DNA from: Siphonodentalium dalli
Lineage: Eukaryota; Mollusca; Scaphopoda; Gadilida; Siphonodentaliidae
NCBI GenBank assembly: GCA_032622095.1
Contig: CP136061.1
Span: 22,012,991 to 22,076,990 of the forward strand
DNA length: 64,000 nucleotides
Reading direction: 5' to 3'
The position numbers and the translations under genes are program-made. The stretch's first letter is position 1; every line of letters begins with the position of its first letter. Shown here piece after piece: positions 1 through 13,100 of the stretch. A model generated the notes under the pieces. It ran no database searches. It was not told the origin of the DNA and was given only the letters and a program-made list of their open reading frames with translations.

Positions 1-702
1 AAATATGGAGTCTTTATGTTCACTTCACGACCCTAATAACTCTAATAATACCCAAACATAATTGTGAGAGGATAGCAGCATTTTATATCGTAATTGTGGG
101 AGAATGACAGGATTTTATTTCATATTTTTCGGGTTTTTAAAAATGCCAACAATATTTATCAAACTGAAACGAAACGAAATCATGAAAACTTTTACTGCGC
201 TCTATTAGTAATCCCGTTTGAAATTTAATATGCTTCACAAATGAATTTGTTTTAAAATTTCTTCCACCAAACTCCATAGAGGGAGTGATGAACTGACACA
301 TTGTGAGAGCTGTGAGTTGTAATCTTCATTGTAAGGTGTGGTAATCACGGTAATCTAAAAATCACAACAACCGGATTAACACTTGAGGCCCGATGATGTT
401 TTCACAGCTGCCAGTAATCAGACTCCGTTGTCAACATGCTTCCAGATTGGAGCAATACAGGTGTTAATTGTTTTATAACACCCTGATAGTGGAGTATTGT
501 TTGCAATCATAGTTGACAGTTGTAAACCAAGTAATTATCATAAATTAATTGGGGCATTCTGCCGATTTTCGTCAGTCAACTTTGGAATTTTGAGGGCGAC
601 TTGAACTTCGCCCGACCTCAAAAATAAGGCGAAGCGGACAGGCGCTAGGGCGACTTCTTCGCCCACGTCGCCCACGTCGCCCTCTCGGCTGGTCCCTGGA
701 TA
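1..702. other. Non-coding, presumably AASS intron
   Basis: No exon-like segment recognised. Bases about 570-690 hold a GC-richer patch with repeated gggcgac/cgccc words resembling the inner part of the hAT element at 40819. Confidence 0.4.
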
Positions 703-760
703 TAGATCCCAAAATTACTCTACTATAATATTGATCTAGTAGGTACTAGTACATATACAT
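703..760. repeat. Short dispersed repeat, copy 1
   Basis: Shares tagatcccaaaattactcta and ctataatattgatctagt with 2342-2400 in the same orientation. The pair brackets the MITEs and the 48-bp minisatellite between them. Confidence 0.7.
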
Positions 761-990
761 GTAACATGTGCTATCTGAACGATGCAAAAAAACATAGTAA
801 TTATAATGAAAAATGAATTTATGACTGGAGTCATAAATTCATTTTCATTATAATTACCATGTTGTTTTCATCGTTCATAGAGTACACAGGTTGCACTAAT
901 CCATAGCTCAAATTCATTCATTTGTTGCGTATATTCTGTGGAGTATAAAAGAGATGGTCCCATAAATGGCAGGATTTAGTGTATAGTATC
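761..990. mobile_element. Palindromic MITE, atgaatttgag family (partial)
   Basis: Centre has inverted arms around gactggagtc, with tttcattataattacca on the right. The right arm continues through catcgttcatagagtaca and gctcaaattcattcatttg, as in the complete copy at 29935-30211. Confidence 0.65.
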
Positions 991-993
991 TCT

Positions 994-1447
994 TTAACCC
1001 TTTACCCAACAAAACGGCCAAAAACGCCCAAATAAAGCTTCAACAGCCTAAAATACCCTGTGCCAATGCATTCTCTTATATATGCGAGTCGACCATAGGT
1101 CGCCTCGCATATATAAGAGAATGCATTGGCCTAATAATGTTTTATCATTTTTTTTAAATAAAAGTTTCTTACAATTTTTAGGACATAAAATAAAAAACAT
1201 CCATTACCCTGCAGGGAGCCCCACACATATATAGAAGCATATAGAAGAGTGTCGTCTGCTCATGTTTGTCTGGGGCTCTGTATGGGTGAAATTATAAAAT
1301 TGTTAAAGAATACAAGAAAAAATTATTAAAATTGTAAAAAATTGTTAGGCCAATGCATTCTCTTATATATGCGAGGCGACCTATGGTCGACTCGCATATA
1401 TAAGAGAATGCATTGGCAAAGGGCCGTTCTGTTGGGTAAAGGGTTAA
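994..1447. mobile_element. TTAA-flanked MITE (piggyBac-like), CCCTTTACCCAAC subfamily
   Basis: Bounded by TTAA on both sides with ends CCCTTTACCCAACA and TTGGGTAAAGGG. Inside are two long hairpins built from gccaatgcattctcttatat and its complement. A unique central stretch near 1195-1300 distinguishes this copy. Confidence 0.85.
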
Positions 1448-1611
1448 GCAGCCACAAACCTTGTTTTAATTAATAAAAACAATATGATTTCTGGTGACGC
1501 TGTGTAACAAATATTGTAAACAATAGCCACATAGGCGGCACTGACATTTTGGTTGCAGTCAGAAATCTGCCAAAATAACTAAATTCACACCTTGGGTGCA
1601 TTCTGCAAATA

Positions 1612-2282
1612 TCAAACTAGGTCCAGGCTTGGACCATTCTAATGTATACCTTTATAATATCAGACTATGTCCAGGCTTGGACCATTCCAATGTATACCTT
1701 TATAATATCAGACTATGTCCAGGCTTGGACCATTCCAATGTATACCTTTATAATATCAGACTATGTCCAGGCTTGGACCATTCCAATGTATACCTTTATA
1801 ATATCAGACTATGTCCAGGCTTGGACCATTCCAATGTATACCTTTATAATATCAGACTAGGTCCAGGCTTGGACCATTCCAATGTATACCTTTATAATAT
1901 CAGACTAGGTCCAGGCTTGGACCATTCCAATGTATACCTTTATAATATCAGACTAGGTCCAGTCTTGGACCATTCCAATGTATACCTTTATAATATCAGA
2001 CTAGGTCCAGACTTGGACCATTCCAATGTATACCTTTATAATATCAGACTAGGTCCAGGCTTGGACCATTCCAATGTATACCTTTATAATATCAGACTAG
2101 GTCCAGGCTTGGACCATTCCAATGTATACCTTTATAATATCAGACTAGGTCCAGTCTTGGACCATTCCAATGTATACCTTTATAATATCAGACTAGGTCC
2201 AGTCTTGGACCATTCCAATGTATACCTTTATAATATCAGACTAGGTCCAGTCTTGGACCATTCCAATGTATACCTTTATAAT
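1612..2282. repeat. 48-bp minisatellite, about 14 copies
   Basis: Unit contains ggcttggaccattccaatgt and atacctttataatatcagac. Because 48 is a multiple of three, a spurious 229-codon ORF runs through it. Adjacent copies vary only at g/t/a after tccag and at the start of the unit. Confidence 0.95.
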
Positions 2283-2341
2283 TGAAAATAAATATTTTAA
2301 TGTTTTCTTGAAGCAGGGAATATTCACATAATAGTACATGT

Positions 2342-2400
2342 ATCCTATAGATCCCAAAATTACTCTACTATAATATTGATCTAGTCGGTGCTAGTACATC
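2342..2400. repeat. Short dispersed repeat, copy 2
   Basis: Direct copy of 703-760 (see there), differing at a few positions. Confidence 0.7.
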
Positions 2401-3073
2401 TACTTCAGATGCCAATTTAGACTAGTTTGGATAGGCCTACTGAGTGAACTGAACAAATATTAAAACACCATTTGTCAATGTACGATGTAATGACCATTGT
2501 TGTAAAATCAGGATTTTCTTATATAACACATGACCCGTAGGCTGCAGGGTTTTCACTTTATTATTTTGTTCATCATCACCCTCATCAACAAGATTCTAAT
2601 TGGGCCCAGTTTTCCGTGTAAATAATAAAAAAAAATTCACCCTTTCTTTTGGCAATTTGGCCATGTGTCTTTTGTGCTTTGAAGTTTAATTAGTTCCATC
2701 TTTTTTTTTTCCAGTTTAGGTAAATAAGAAATAAAATAATTCAATTTGGAAAAACCCCAATCTCTTAAAATTGATCGCAACAGTAAAAAATGTAGACCGG
2801 AACACATGCGAAACAAACTTCTCAGTGAATTTTTTTACCACTCGTTGATGACCTTTATCCATGCTCTATTTATCATCATTTTTCAACAAAAATCGCCCCT
2901 TCATACGCTTGTATTTTGTGCACAATTTCGTAATTTGGGCTCATCGTTTATCGGCTCTAATTTGGGGGAATTTAAAAACCTTTAACCTTTGTAGTCACAT
3001 ACATGTAGTGTTCACGTAAATCTGAGTTTGATCTCCACTATTGGTGCATGCCTAATTTAAAATTATATTTCAG
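2401..3073. other. AASS intron, nothing recognised
   Basis: AT-rich with short homopolymers. An 80-codon ORF (2746-2985) shows no recognisable domain and has no codon-like constraint visible. Confidence 0.4.
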
Positions 3074-3203
3074 TGTCGGAGTTCAAGAATGATCTGGATA
3101 AGATAACAGCACATGTTCCGAGTGTCGATGGAATCATACTAGACTTTGAAAGGAACAATGACGAAGTGGAAAAGCTGGTGAGGCAGAATGACGTAGTTGT
3201 CAG
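3074..3203 (+). CDS. AASS: AASS exon (first in window)
   Basis: Acceptor tttcag, donor gtatgt. It enters with two bases of a split codon and leaves with AG of a Ser codon. It encodes [19 protein letters not shown] and onward to LVRQNDVVV, the stretch before the conserved SLLPY block. A MITE target duplication begins only 6 nt into the following intron. Confidence 0.9.
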
Positions 3204-6200
3204 GTATGTTTGCCATCAAGCCTTGAAATAGTGTGTCTGTCATTTGCAGAATGAGGTCCCCAGAGGGTGAATTTAGTGATGCTAGCCCGCTATGTGGGGT
3301 AGCATCACTAAATTCACCCTCTGGGGACCTCATTCTGCAAATGACAGACACCCTATTTCAAGGCTTGTTTGCCATAGAGAATAATAGCTGATTCAGCATC
3401 TTACATGAAATAGGGAAAATGTTTTTGAATCAATATGAACAGGGATCATGGAAAGGAGAATATTAAAAGCAATATTGATTTTTATCACATAATTTGCACA
3501 TAAAAGCAGTTTCATAACTATCGGTAAGACACACGTTTAATATCAGTGCTTGTGATGATGTCACGCCGTTCTATAAATGACTTGAGATCGCTGCGGCTTA
3601 TGATTGTTGTTTTCGATGAATACTTTGCATTTGTTTGATCATGTGATAAAAGGTATCTCACACTCCTATTTTATATGTAATTTATCAACCTTGTCCAAAA
3701 CTAAATTGTATTTGAGCCCCGGTAAACCTCGGCTCAAATCGAATTTAGTGAACTTGGTTTATAAATTCGGTATAAAATAGAAACTCATGTGCAATCCTCT
3801 ATATATGATATAGCTCATTATTCCCGAGGTATACTGAATTACGGTCCAATTGAGCAGATATCTCAGCCAATGGAAGTCCAATCTCATTGAAATTTGGTTT
3901 GGATATTCATATTTACGAGAGTTTTCAAAGGAGTGTCAAACGGTGTTGTTCCATTGTTCCATCCTTGAGTAGTTCTTTGTTTATTTTGATATTTTGTCAG
4001 TCTGCATAAATAGCTCAGCTATGAGTTCAATTGCTTTAAAATTTGGGTTCCATTTTTCCCAGTTTTCATCCATTTGCACAGAGAGTTATATTATATAGTT
4101 CTAGCTTATAACTTTTTAGTTCAACTTGATAAAGTCAAGTTTGAGCTATTGCTATGGGTTGCTATCTGCCATCTGTGTGTTGTCCGTGAACAATAATGAT
4201 GTTCAATAAAAAACATGGCTGACAGCAGCCATCTTGGATTTTACTCTTGCACGACTGAATTATTCAGCATGCCCTACAGCTAACATCTTTCATCCAATTG
4301 ATCCCAAACTTCATATGGCGTTTCAGGTTGATCTCTGGTGTCATTTAAACATTTAAACTTTCCGTATTCCTTATCGCGCCATTGACTGTAATGTATGACC
4401 CTATCCCCTCTCCAAGTTGAGCTAAAGTGTCATTGTCACTTTCATTGCCACAGTTGTGCTGTTTGCCCATGTTTAAATTTAGCATCGTGTGGGTATGTCG
4501 ACATCTGGTGTCAACACTGAGTTTAGTGTGCCTGTCATTTGCAGAATGAGGTCCCCAGAGGGTGAATAATTTAGTGATGCTACCCTGCACAGCAGGCTAG
4601 CATCACCAAATTCACCCTCTTGGGACCTCATTCTGCATTGCCTCATCTGCTATGGGAGACATAGACTAGATTGAAGTTCCCAAATGATGAATATTGTGAT
4701 GTATACCCATTGGGAACCTCGATTATGCAATGTGTCGTCTGCCAATTTGGGGATATAGAGAAACTAAACTAAATTAAAAAAGAAATATAATCTAAGTTTC
4801 TCTAGAAATTTGATAATAAACAAACTTTCTAGAGAAAATGACGCCTAGGCAGAATGAGGTCCCCAGAGGGTGAATTTAGTGATGCTAGCCTGCTATGCAG
4901 AATAGCATCACTAACTTCACCCTCTGGGGACCTCATTCTGCAAATGACAGATACGCTATAATCAGGCTTGTGTTAAGGGGTCGATTACTTAGGGCATTAC
5001 TGTAGTTGATAAGAATGTTTTTGTCTTGTTTTAGTTTGCTGCCGTACTATCATCACCCCGTTGTCGCCAAGATGTGTATCCAGCATAAGGTGCACATGGT
5101 GACAGCTAGCTACGTCTCTCCGGCTATGCAGAGCCTTGACCAAGCGTAAGTCTGTTGTGTCAAAAATAATTTTGAGTATATTTAATCTCCATGCTATATG
5201 AATTAATCTCTTGACTGCTGAATGATGTCATGTGCTGGGCCGTTGACATTCTTGAAATTTTGCAACAGAAAAATTTAATGGAAATGTCGCGTAAACCATC
5301 CAACTGACTTCATGCAAAGGCTATTATCATACAAAATCCTTGAACATCGTACATTGTCAGAAATTTTGAGATACACTTGTCTAGTTGCACTAATTTCTGA
5401 GTTCCCAATGATGAATGATGGCCACATACTAGTGCGTTGTAGTAGGTTCGTAGGTACGAGTGACCATATAGCACACGATGTGACTTTTTACACCTGTAAT
5501 AGTGACAGACGTCATAGCAGCGAAGAGGTTAAGTTTGAACCCTAATTTGATCAGTTTTCTCTAGAGTACAAGTTCATTATATATACATTTTAATTGGTTT
5601 ATAATATATCTAACAGGTCATCCTAGGTAGCACAGAGGCTGATATTCAGCTCCTATATGTATATACCAATGCAAAAACAGATCTGATTTTTCCCAATTTT
5701 AACCTAAAAATTCCTAATCACATTGTTAGAGTTTCATCTAGTGTAAACTGTTGGTTCATTAATGAGTCATTACCCTAATTAACTGCCGAAAGTAGGCCCA
5801 CAAAGCTCTTCCAATCCAGATACAAATGCCCCATAACACCATAATATAAAACAATAAGACACAAAACCGCACTACCGTGAAAATAGGAAGCTTTAAACAA
5901 GAGTGAACGAAGTCTGTCAAGCTAATGGGACAAAGTACAATTGTAAACTGAAGCTTTTTTTGTTGGGGTATGGTTAAATATAATCTGAATCTGACCCCCA
6001 TGTGTAGTTCAAGTTGTCTGATAGGAATATCATAGAAGGTGTAACCTTAGTATGAATATACTCAATTGAATTTTTTAACTGCCGCAAACAATGATAATTT
6101 GTGGGAAGATGATGGATTATTTTAGAATGGTAGCTTGATCTTCATTTACAACATGGGTCTCTTTATGATTGTGGGACTCTTTATGATTGTGGGACTGCTA

Positions 6201-9200
6201 TTGCAAATGATTTGTTTTGTAGGGCTGTTGATGCTAACATAACAATCATGAATGAAGTGGGAGTGGATCCGGGGATTGATCATATGCTGGCTATAGAGTG
6301 CTTTGATGAAATCAAACATTCCGGCGGCCATGTAAGTATAGAAGTGTAAATTAGTGCTTTGATGAAATCAAACATTTCGGCAGCCATGTAAGTATAGAAT
6401 ATGTTGGTGATTTGAGTGATTTTTTTGTCCGTTTCGTCTCTCCGATCCACTCATCCGTCCAGATATCTTAAACACCGGTTGTCCGATCAGAATGAAATTT
6501 GGTATGGGGATGTTCACTATTACCAGGGCATTCGTGGCACCTCTAGCAGTCAGAGGGAAAAAACATTACGAATTGTTCATCGTAAAAGCATTGAGTCGTA
6601 TGTTCAATGTAAAGAGAAGAGGCAAGCCACACATTGGCTAGTTTATCTGGCATCCGGGAGTAAAAATATTGTAAAATATTCTTTCCAATTCGTTTTAAAA
6701 GGAATTTTCTCCATAGTGTAGAAGCCATCACCCGGTGCAGGGTTAAAAAATCCCGACGAGAACCCGAATTACTCGAATGAGCATGAAGCTCCAACAAGAA
6801 AAGGCATCGTTTTTTTATGCAAAAAAAACGACATTTGTTCTGAGTGATTCTCGTAAAAAAAAAAAAAAATAGTTTATTTGTTATTGAAATTATCCATCCA
6901 CGGAGCACTGTTATTGACAAGACAGTATTGTAGAATAAAGTATTGTTGATCAATTGTGAAGACGTAATTCCGAAAAATTGGAAACAAGTGTTATTGCACG
7001 AAATTAGGAAACGGCGCATTGTCATTCAAACATATCGTAAAGAGAACGTTCATTAAAAGTGAACAGATGAAAATTGCGACTTATCTTGCGAAGTAGAAGA
7101 AATTAAAAGGACCGTAAACTTACATGTCATCGTTTTTATAGCGAAAGGACTGTCACATGATCGGTCAGAAGTTGAACCTAATTGGGTTTGACCGTGCGCG
7201 TACTGTTGGTACTTCGTACCGATTTTAAAAAACTTCTTCTAGAATATTGCAAGCAAGAAATATATAACCATTAGTTCATTCAGTATCCAAGATACTTATT
7301 AGGAGATACATATTTTGGGTAAAAAATATTTTTTTTTTTAGATTTTTCGTTCTAGCATTATTCGAATTTGGTAGGAATGTTCACTACTATCAGGGCAATC
7401 AATTGAGTGTTCAATCGTTTATTTCCCATTTTCCATTCTAGAGGTATTCATCTTTGTTTTTTTGGAAGTGTTGGTTTTTTGTCCGTATCTTCACCACCAG
7501 TTGATGGATATCAATGAAATTTGGTATGGCTGTTTACTACATTGATGGCAATCAATTGAGAGTTTTCAATCGTTTTATTCATGTTTTTCATTCTATAGTT
7601 ATATTTATCTTTGTTTATATGAAAATTTTAGTTTTTTTTCCCATCCGAGGAGATATCTCAACCATAGTTTATCATTTCGAATTTGCCAGTATAGCCGGTG
7701 CTCACCTCTTGTTTTTTCAATAAAAATTGAATCGCTCATAATATATAAGAAAATTTATGGAATTATGTACCAATCACAGTTTAGCTGTAGTGAATATAAT
7801 GCATTGCATTGTTTTCAGATATCATCTTTTGAGTCATGGTGCGGTGGATTACCTGCACCAGAACACTCCGACTCTCCTCTCTTCTACAAATTCAGGTGGG
7901 TTCAAATAATTATTGTACCCCAAAAAAAATTGGGTGACTATGGAAATGAGCGGTGTCCATCCGAAACTTCTGTTGTCTGGATAATAACTTGAATAGTAGT
8001 CGACAGATTTTGTTGAAACTTGGTGTGTGGCCTTCATATGAGAAATTCCCAAATCTACTTCAACTTTTGATCCGATCCGAACATTTCTGGTGGAGTTATG
8101 CCCTTTCAAATTTTAGAATTTGCTGATTATTTTGTAGTCGGATGAGTTATGCCTATTTTTCGACTTATAATTTGCCAGATTATTATTCTGGTATCCAGTA
8201 ACATAGACAATTGGAAGCAAAGTTTGATTCAATGTTTGTTCCCAAAATCAAATTTTTCATTTCTAAAAAAAGTCAAAGGCACCTTATTCGGGGAACATGT
8301 AGCCCAGTGGCCATTTATATAAAAAGAAAGGTTGGATATGATGACTCAGAATAGATAGAAAGGTTTGTCATTAATAATATTAACATTAGTGTCACAATCC
8401 TGTTTGCACGTCCTTATCTGCGAAGATTTCATTTTGATTAACACAGAATCCGTGTCAAATGCCAACACTAAGATCTCTGTCAACATCGGGGCTAAATGGA
8501 AAATTGATGTTCCATCCCAAAGAGACATCCATGTGCCTCTTGATCAAGCCTTGAAATAGTGTGTCTGTCATTTGCAGAATGAGGTTCTGCATACTATTTG
8601 TAATGGATGTTAACATTGACATGTAAATAGGAACAAGTCATTTTGGGGTTATTCGGCCAAAAAAACATGGCTGCCAGTGGCCATCTTGGATTTAAAAATT
8701 CAATCCATTTGCATGGGCTACAGGCTATACTGTTTGTCTGATCATCATGAAATTTTTGATTTATGTTAATATTGACATTCTAATGTGTTTTAAGCCAAAC
8801 TCATTGCAATAACAGTCAAAAAGACTTGCAAGAAAAAAACATCATACATGCCCGGAAAAATATTCCCCCTCCCCTGACAACAATGGAAATAAAACAGATA
8901 ACAGTCACGAGTTTTGTATGGTATTCATCGAATCCTCTCATTAACCATCATGATGGGATCTGCGCGGGTGCAGCATTAAGGATCCGGTGCCAGTGCATTC
9001 TCTTATATATTGACACAGGGTTTTCACAAATTTCAGGAAGCGCCAGTCATGGAAGAGTTAATTCACACCAATAATACAGATTAAATAGTCAATCTATGGA
9101 TTGGATTTCCGGTTTCATCAAACACTGCATGCTATATCAAATTCTGGATTGGTCAAAACTGCTATGACCAAATTCACCCTCTGGGAACCTAATTCTGTTT

Positions 9201-10051
9201 AGACAATTTATCTTCTGCAAATTAGGGGATATAGACAGAAAGGAAAAAGTAACTAAAACAATGTTAATTTGAGACTGCAGATACTTCCCAGAAGATGAGG
9301 TCTGAGCAGAATGGGTCCCCAGAGGGTGAATTTGGTGATGCTAGCCTGCTCTGGTGACCTCATATTGCAAATGAGACGCACTATTTCACAAGATAAAATG
9401 TTAGCCAGCTGATAGGCGCTTAAAATGTTTGTAATTCTTTTCCTTTATCTTTTTCAGCTGGTTTCCGAAAGGAGTGCTTATGAACTGCTTGAGTGACGCG
9501 AAGTATCTCCTAGATGGAGAGGTTTGTTATTAATAGTTTAGCATTACTGCAATAATCCTGGTATGCTGGTCATTCACTATGAAAATTTTATTTTGAAATA
9601 AAATAGGACCAGAGTTAAATGCTGCTGTGATAAATTTTCACCACTTCATACAGTAATGCCCTAAGTAATCTACTCTTTAACCACAGCAGAATTATTGGTA
9701 ACTCTTCAGGATTTAGTCAGTGAGAGCTTTCCGATGAATGGCAACAAGCTATATTTCTGACTAAATCCTGAAACGTTACCCATAATTCTGCTGTGGTTAA
9801 GGAGTCGATTACTTAGGGCATTACTGTAGTAGTGTTGAAATGATTAGTTGAGTAGTCAGCGTCGACACAAAATGGTGAAAATCAGTTACATAATTACCCG
9901 TCGACTCAACGCCCAAATTACTGAGAAATATAGTATAAGTTTCATTGGTAATATACGTTCTATACATGGACATAATTAGCATCATAAGGGTACATAAAAA
10001 AACAGATAAGTTGACTATCCGTGATTACACTATTATAAAATCACATCTATG

Positions 10052-10103
<52 letters not shown>

Positions 10104-13100
10104 GATGTTAATAAATACATAGTCATTATAAATTTTTCTGAGGGGGATATTTGAATGGGTTCCATCTATCTGTCTGTCGGGCCATCCATCCATCCCAAAA
10201 AATTGTCCAGGGGTTATTTCAAACAATTATCAACGGATTTGAAATATTTCACAAACTAGGCTCGGCCAGACATTTTCATCAGAGTTACAGCCCATTGATT
10301 ATCATTTTTTTTATGTTTAGCACCTATGAAATGTTGTTCGGGGGTATTTGAACAATTATCAAGGTATTTCAAAGATTTTTGTATGCTAGTTCACAAAATG
10401 AGTATCTGAAATGAGTTCGCAAACTGGGCTGACCGTACATTTTAACAGAGTTACAGCCCCTTTGATTGTAATTTTTTGGCGTTTAGCGCCCAGGAAAAGT
10501 TGTCCGGGTTTCACGATCAACAGATTTGAAAGATTTTTGGTATGTAAGTTCACAAAAGGAGTATCTGAAATGAGTTAGCAAACAAGACACGGCCGTACAT
10601 TTACGGCCCTTGGTTTGTAATTTTTTGGGATTTAACACCCAGGAAGAGTTGATCAGGGGTTATTTCGAACAATTATCAACGGATTTGAAAGATTTTTGGT
10701 ATGTGACTTCACAAAAGGAGTATCTGAAACAAGTTCGCAAACTACGCATTTAGCACCCAGGAAAAGTTGCCCGTCCAGGGTTTGTTTCGAACTTCTATCA
10801 ACGGATTTGAAAGATTTTGGCCTATGTGTTCAAAAGAGGAGTTTCTGAAACAAGATTACAAACTGGGCCTGGCCGTACATTTTCACCAGAGTTACCGCCC
10901 TTTGATTGTCATTTTTTGGCATTTAGGACCCACACAAAGTTGTTCCAGAGTTTATTTCAAACAATTATCAGCTGATGTTTGGTATGTGAAGGAGTTTTTT
11001 CAAACTAGTTCACAAACCAGGCCCGGCCATACATTTTTACCAGAGTTGCAGCCCTTTGATTGTAAATTTTTGGTGTTTCAATTTAAATTTTAAGCCGAAC
11101 TAAAACAAATATTAACCAATCTCAAACAAATATTAACTGATTTCAATTATTTTTTAGCATATTTTAAAAATGTCCATCCTCAACATTGCCCACCATTGGT
11201 GACGTCTTGTTTCAACTCATCTATTAGACTGTTGGAAGCTGGGAGCATTCAAGTTATCTGAAAGTCTGTCTATGTCACTAGCATCGATGGCAATGCAAAC
11301 TAACATCACTTCACCGCTGAAGATTATGCCCAAATTATTCTGCTTAGTCTTTGTCCAACAGAAAACATGATACTGTTGCGGGCGATAAATATTGCTAAAT
11401 GTGCATTTTTATATGAATTTACAGAACTACAACAACAAACAGCTGTGAAAACTTGCTGTCAGATATGAAACGAATAGGTGCGTGGTATCTGTTGGATGAT
11501 GATCGGCTGGATTTTCAGGTTATATGTACATGTTATATGTTTGATTGGTGTCGACTGGTCTACTACTAATCTAGTCGACTACAAAATTCCCTACTTGTCT
11601 CAACACTACACATAGGCACTTTGTATGAAGACGAAACTCCTTTTATGTGTAAAATATTTTGTTTTCTTCTGTTTTGTTCATTCCACAGTCTAAATAAATT
11701 CATACAATAAATACACAGCTCGACATGAGTGTGTTAATGTGTTTGTTGATACGGCACAAGCATTAGCATGGAAGAATAGAAAGAGAGGCTTGATGGCACA
11801 AGTGCCGTATCAACAAACCCATTATCACACGTGTCGTTCTATGTTCATTAGACGTCACCTGTCCTAGAATCTGTACATTAAAAAAATACAGGCTTACATG
11901 GTTTATTTAGGCACATGCAGGGCTTGTTTTGTCATGTGTGCTGATGCTTTTATTTTATAGTTCTGGTTTCATGGTTGAGGTGAATGTCATTTTACATCAA
12001 CGAGACGCGTATGGAATGTACATGCATATGGAATGTAGGTTCCATACGGATCTGTAAATATGGAACAGCAATAACACTTTACTTCTAGGAACAAGCGTGT
12101 AATAATATGGTTTAACCCTTCAATGACTGGAGCTTCCTGAAATTTTGTGAAAACCCTGTGCCAATGCATTCTCTTATTTATGCAAGTCTCCCATGGGGAG
12201 AATGCACTGAGAATGCTCTGTCACAGGATATTTAATGCTGCACTAGCGCACTGCTGTCATGAAAGGGTTAAAACTATAAAGGGTTCTGTTTTATTCAATT
12301 TAGAAGATGCTCTCTCTATTAAAAGGGTGTGTATGAATGTGGACTCGCAATGTCAATATGTGTTAACCTAGCACATGCATTTGAATCCCGCTCTCTGCCA
12401 TTGAAATTGATTGATTGTGAAATCTGCATTGGTAGCTTTGGGCCGCTACATCACACTCTTGGGTGACTCGCACATTAACCCTTTACCCAACAAACCGGCC
12501 AAAACCGGCCAAATAAAGCTTCAACAGCCTAACATATCTTCGGTCTGTCTCAATAGAACCATACACATATGGATATCATTGGAACCGGCTCCTTGACCAC
12601 ATTGTGATAGTTACAGTTATGCCCTGTGCCAATGCATTCTCTTATATATGCGAGTCGACCATAGGTCGCCTCGCATATATAAGAGAATGCATTGGCCTAA
12701 AAAAAAACTTTTTTTAACACTTTTTACCATTTTTTCTTACATTCTTTAACAATTTTATAATTTTTAATGTGTTAAGCCAATGCATTCTCTTATATATGCG
12801 AGGCGACCTATGGTCGACTCGCATATATAAGAGAATGCATTGGCACAGGGCCGTTCTGTTGGGTAAAGGGTTAACCATGTACCTGGTCCGGAGTTGATGG
12901 ATATAGTCAGTATGCTAATCCTGATGTGCCCATTAGCTGCTCTGATTGCATGCGCCTAAATAAGGAAGGGGTAATCAATCCCCTATGAACGGGTTAATTA
13001 TGATGTAAAGCACATTATAACTAATTTCCTGTTGATGTGCCTCATAAATACATCGTTTAATATTATCAGCATTTTCTTTCCAGGTTGTTGAGATCGAATC

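Noticed and set aside
1596-2285. 229-codon repetitive ORF
   Set aside because: Produced by a 48-bp minisatellite whose length is a multiple of three; it lies in an AASS intron region and shows no splice or start context.
6543-7025. 160-codon minus-strand ORF
   Set aside because: No recognisable domain, overlaps dispersed repeats, no homologous exon structure.
10052-10102. Poly-C tract as a functional element
   Set aside because: Likely length-variable or assembly-affected homopolymer; nothing else supports a function.
11425-11518. Exon-like segment with acag and a gttata donor, open frame ending RLDFQ
   Set aside because: The AASS protein is continuous from the exon ending 9521 to that starting 13084, and this segment would add unrelated residues; donor is poor.
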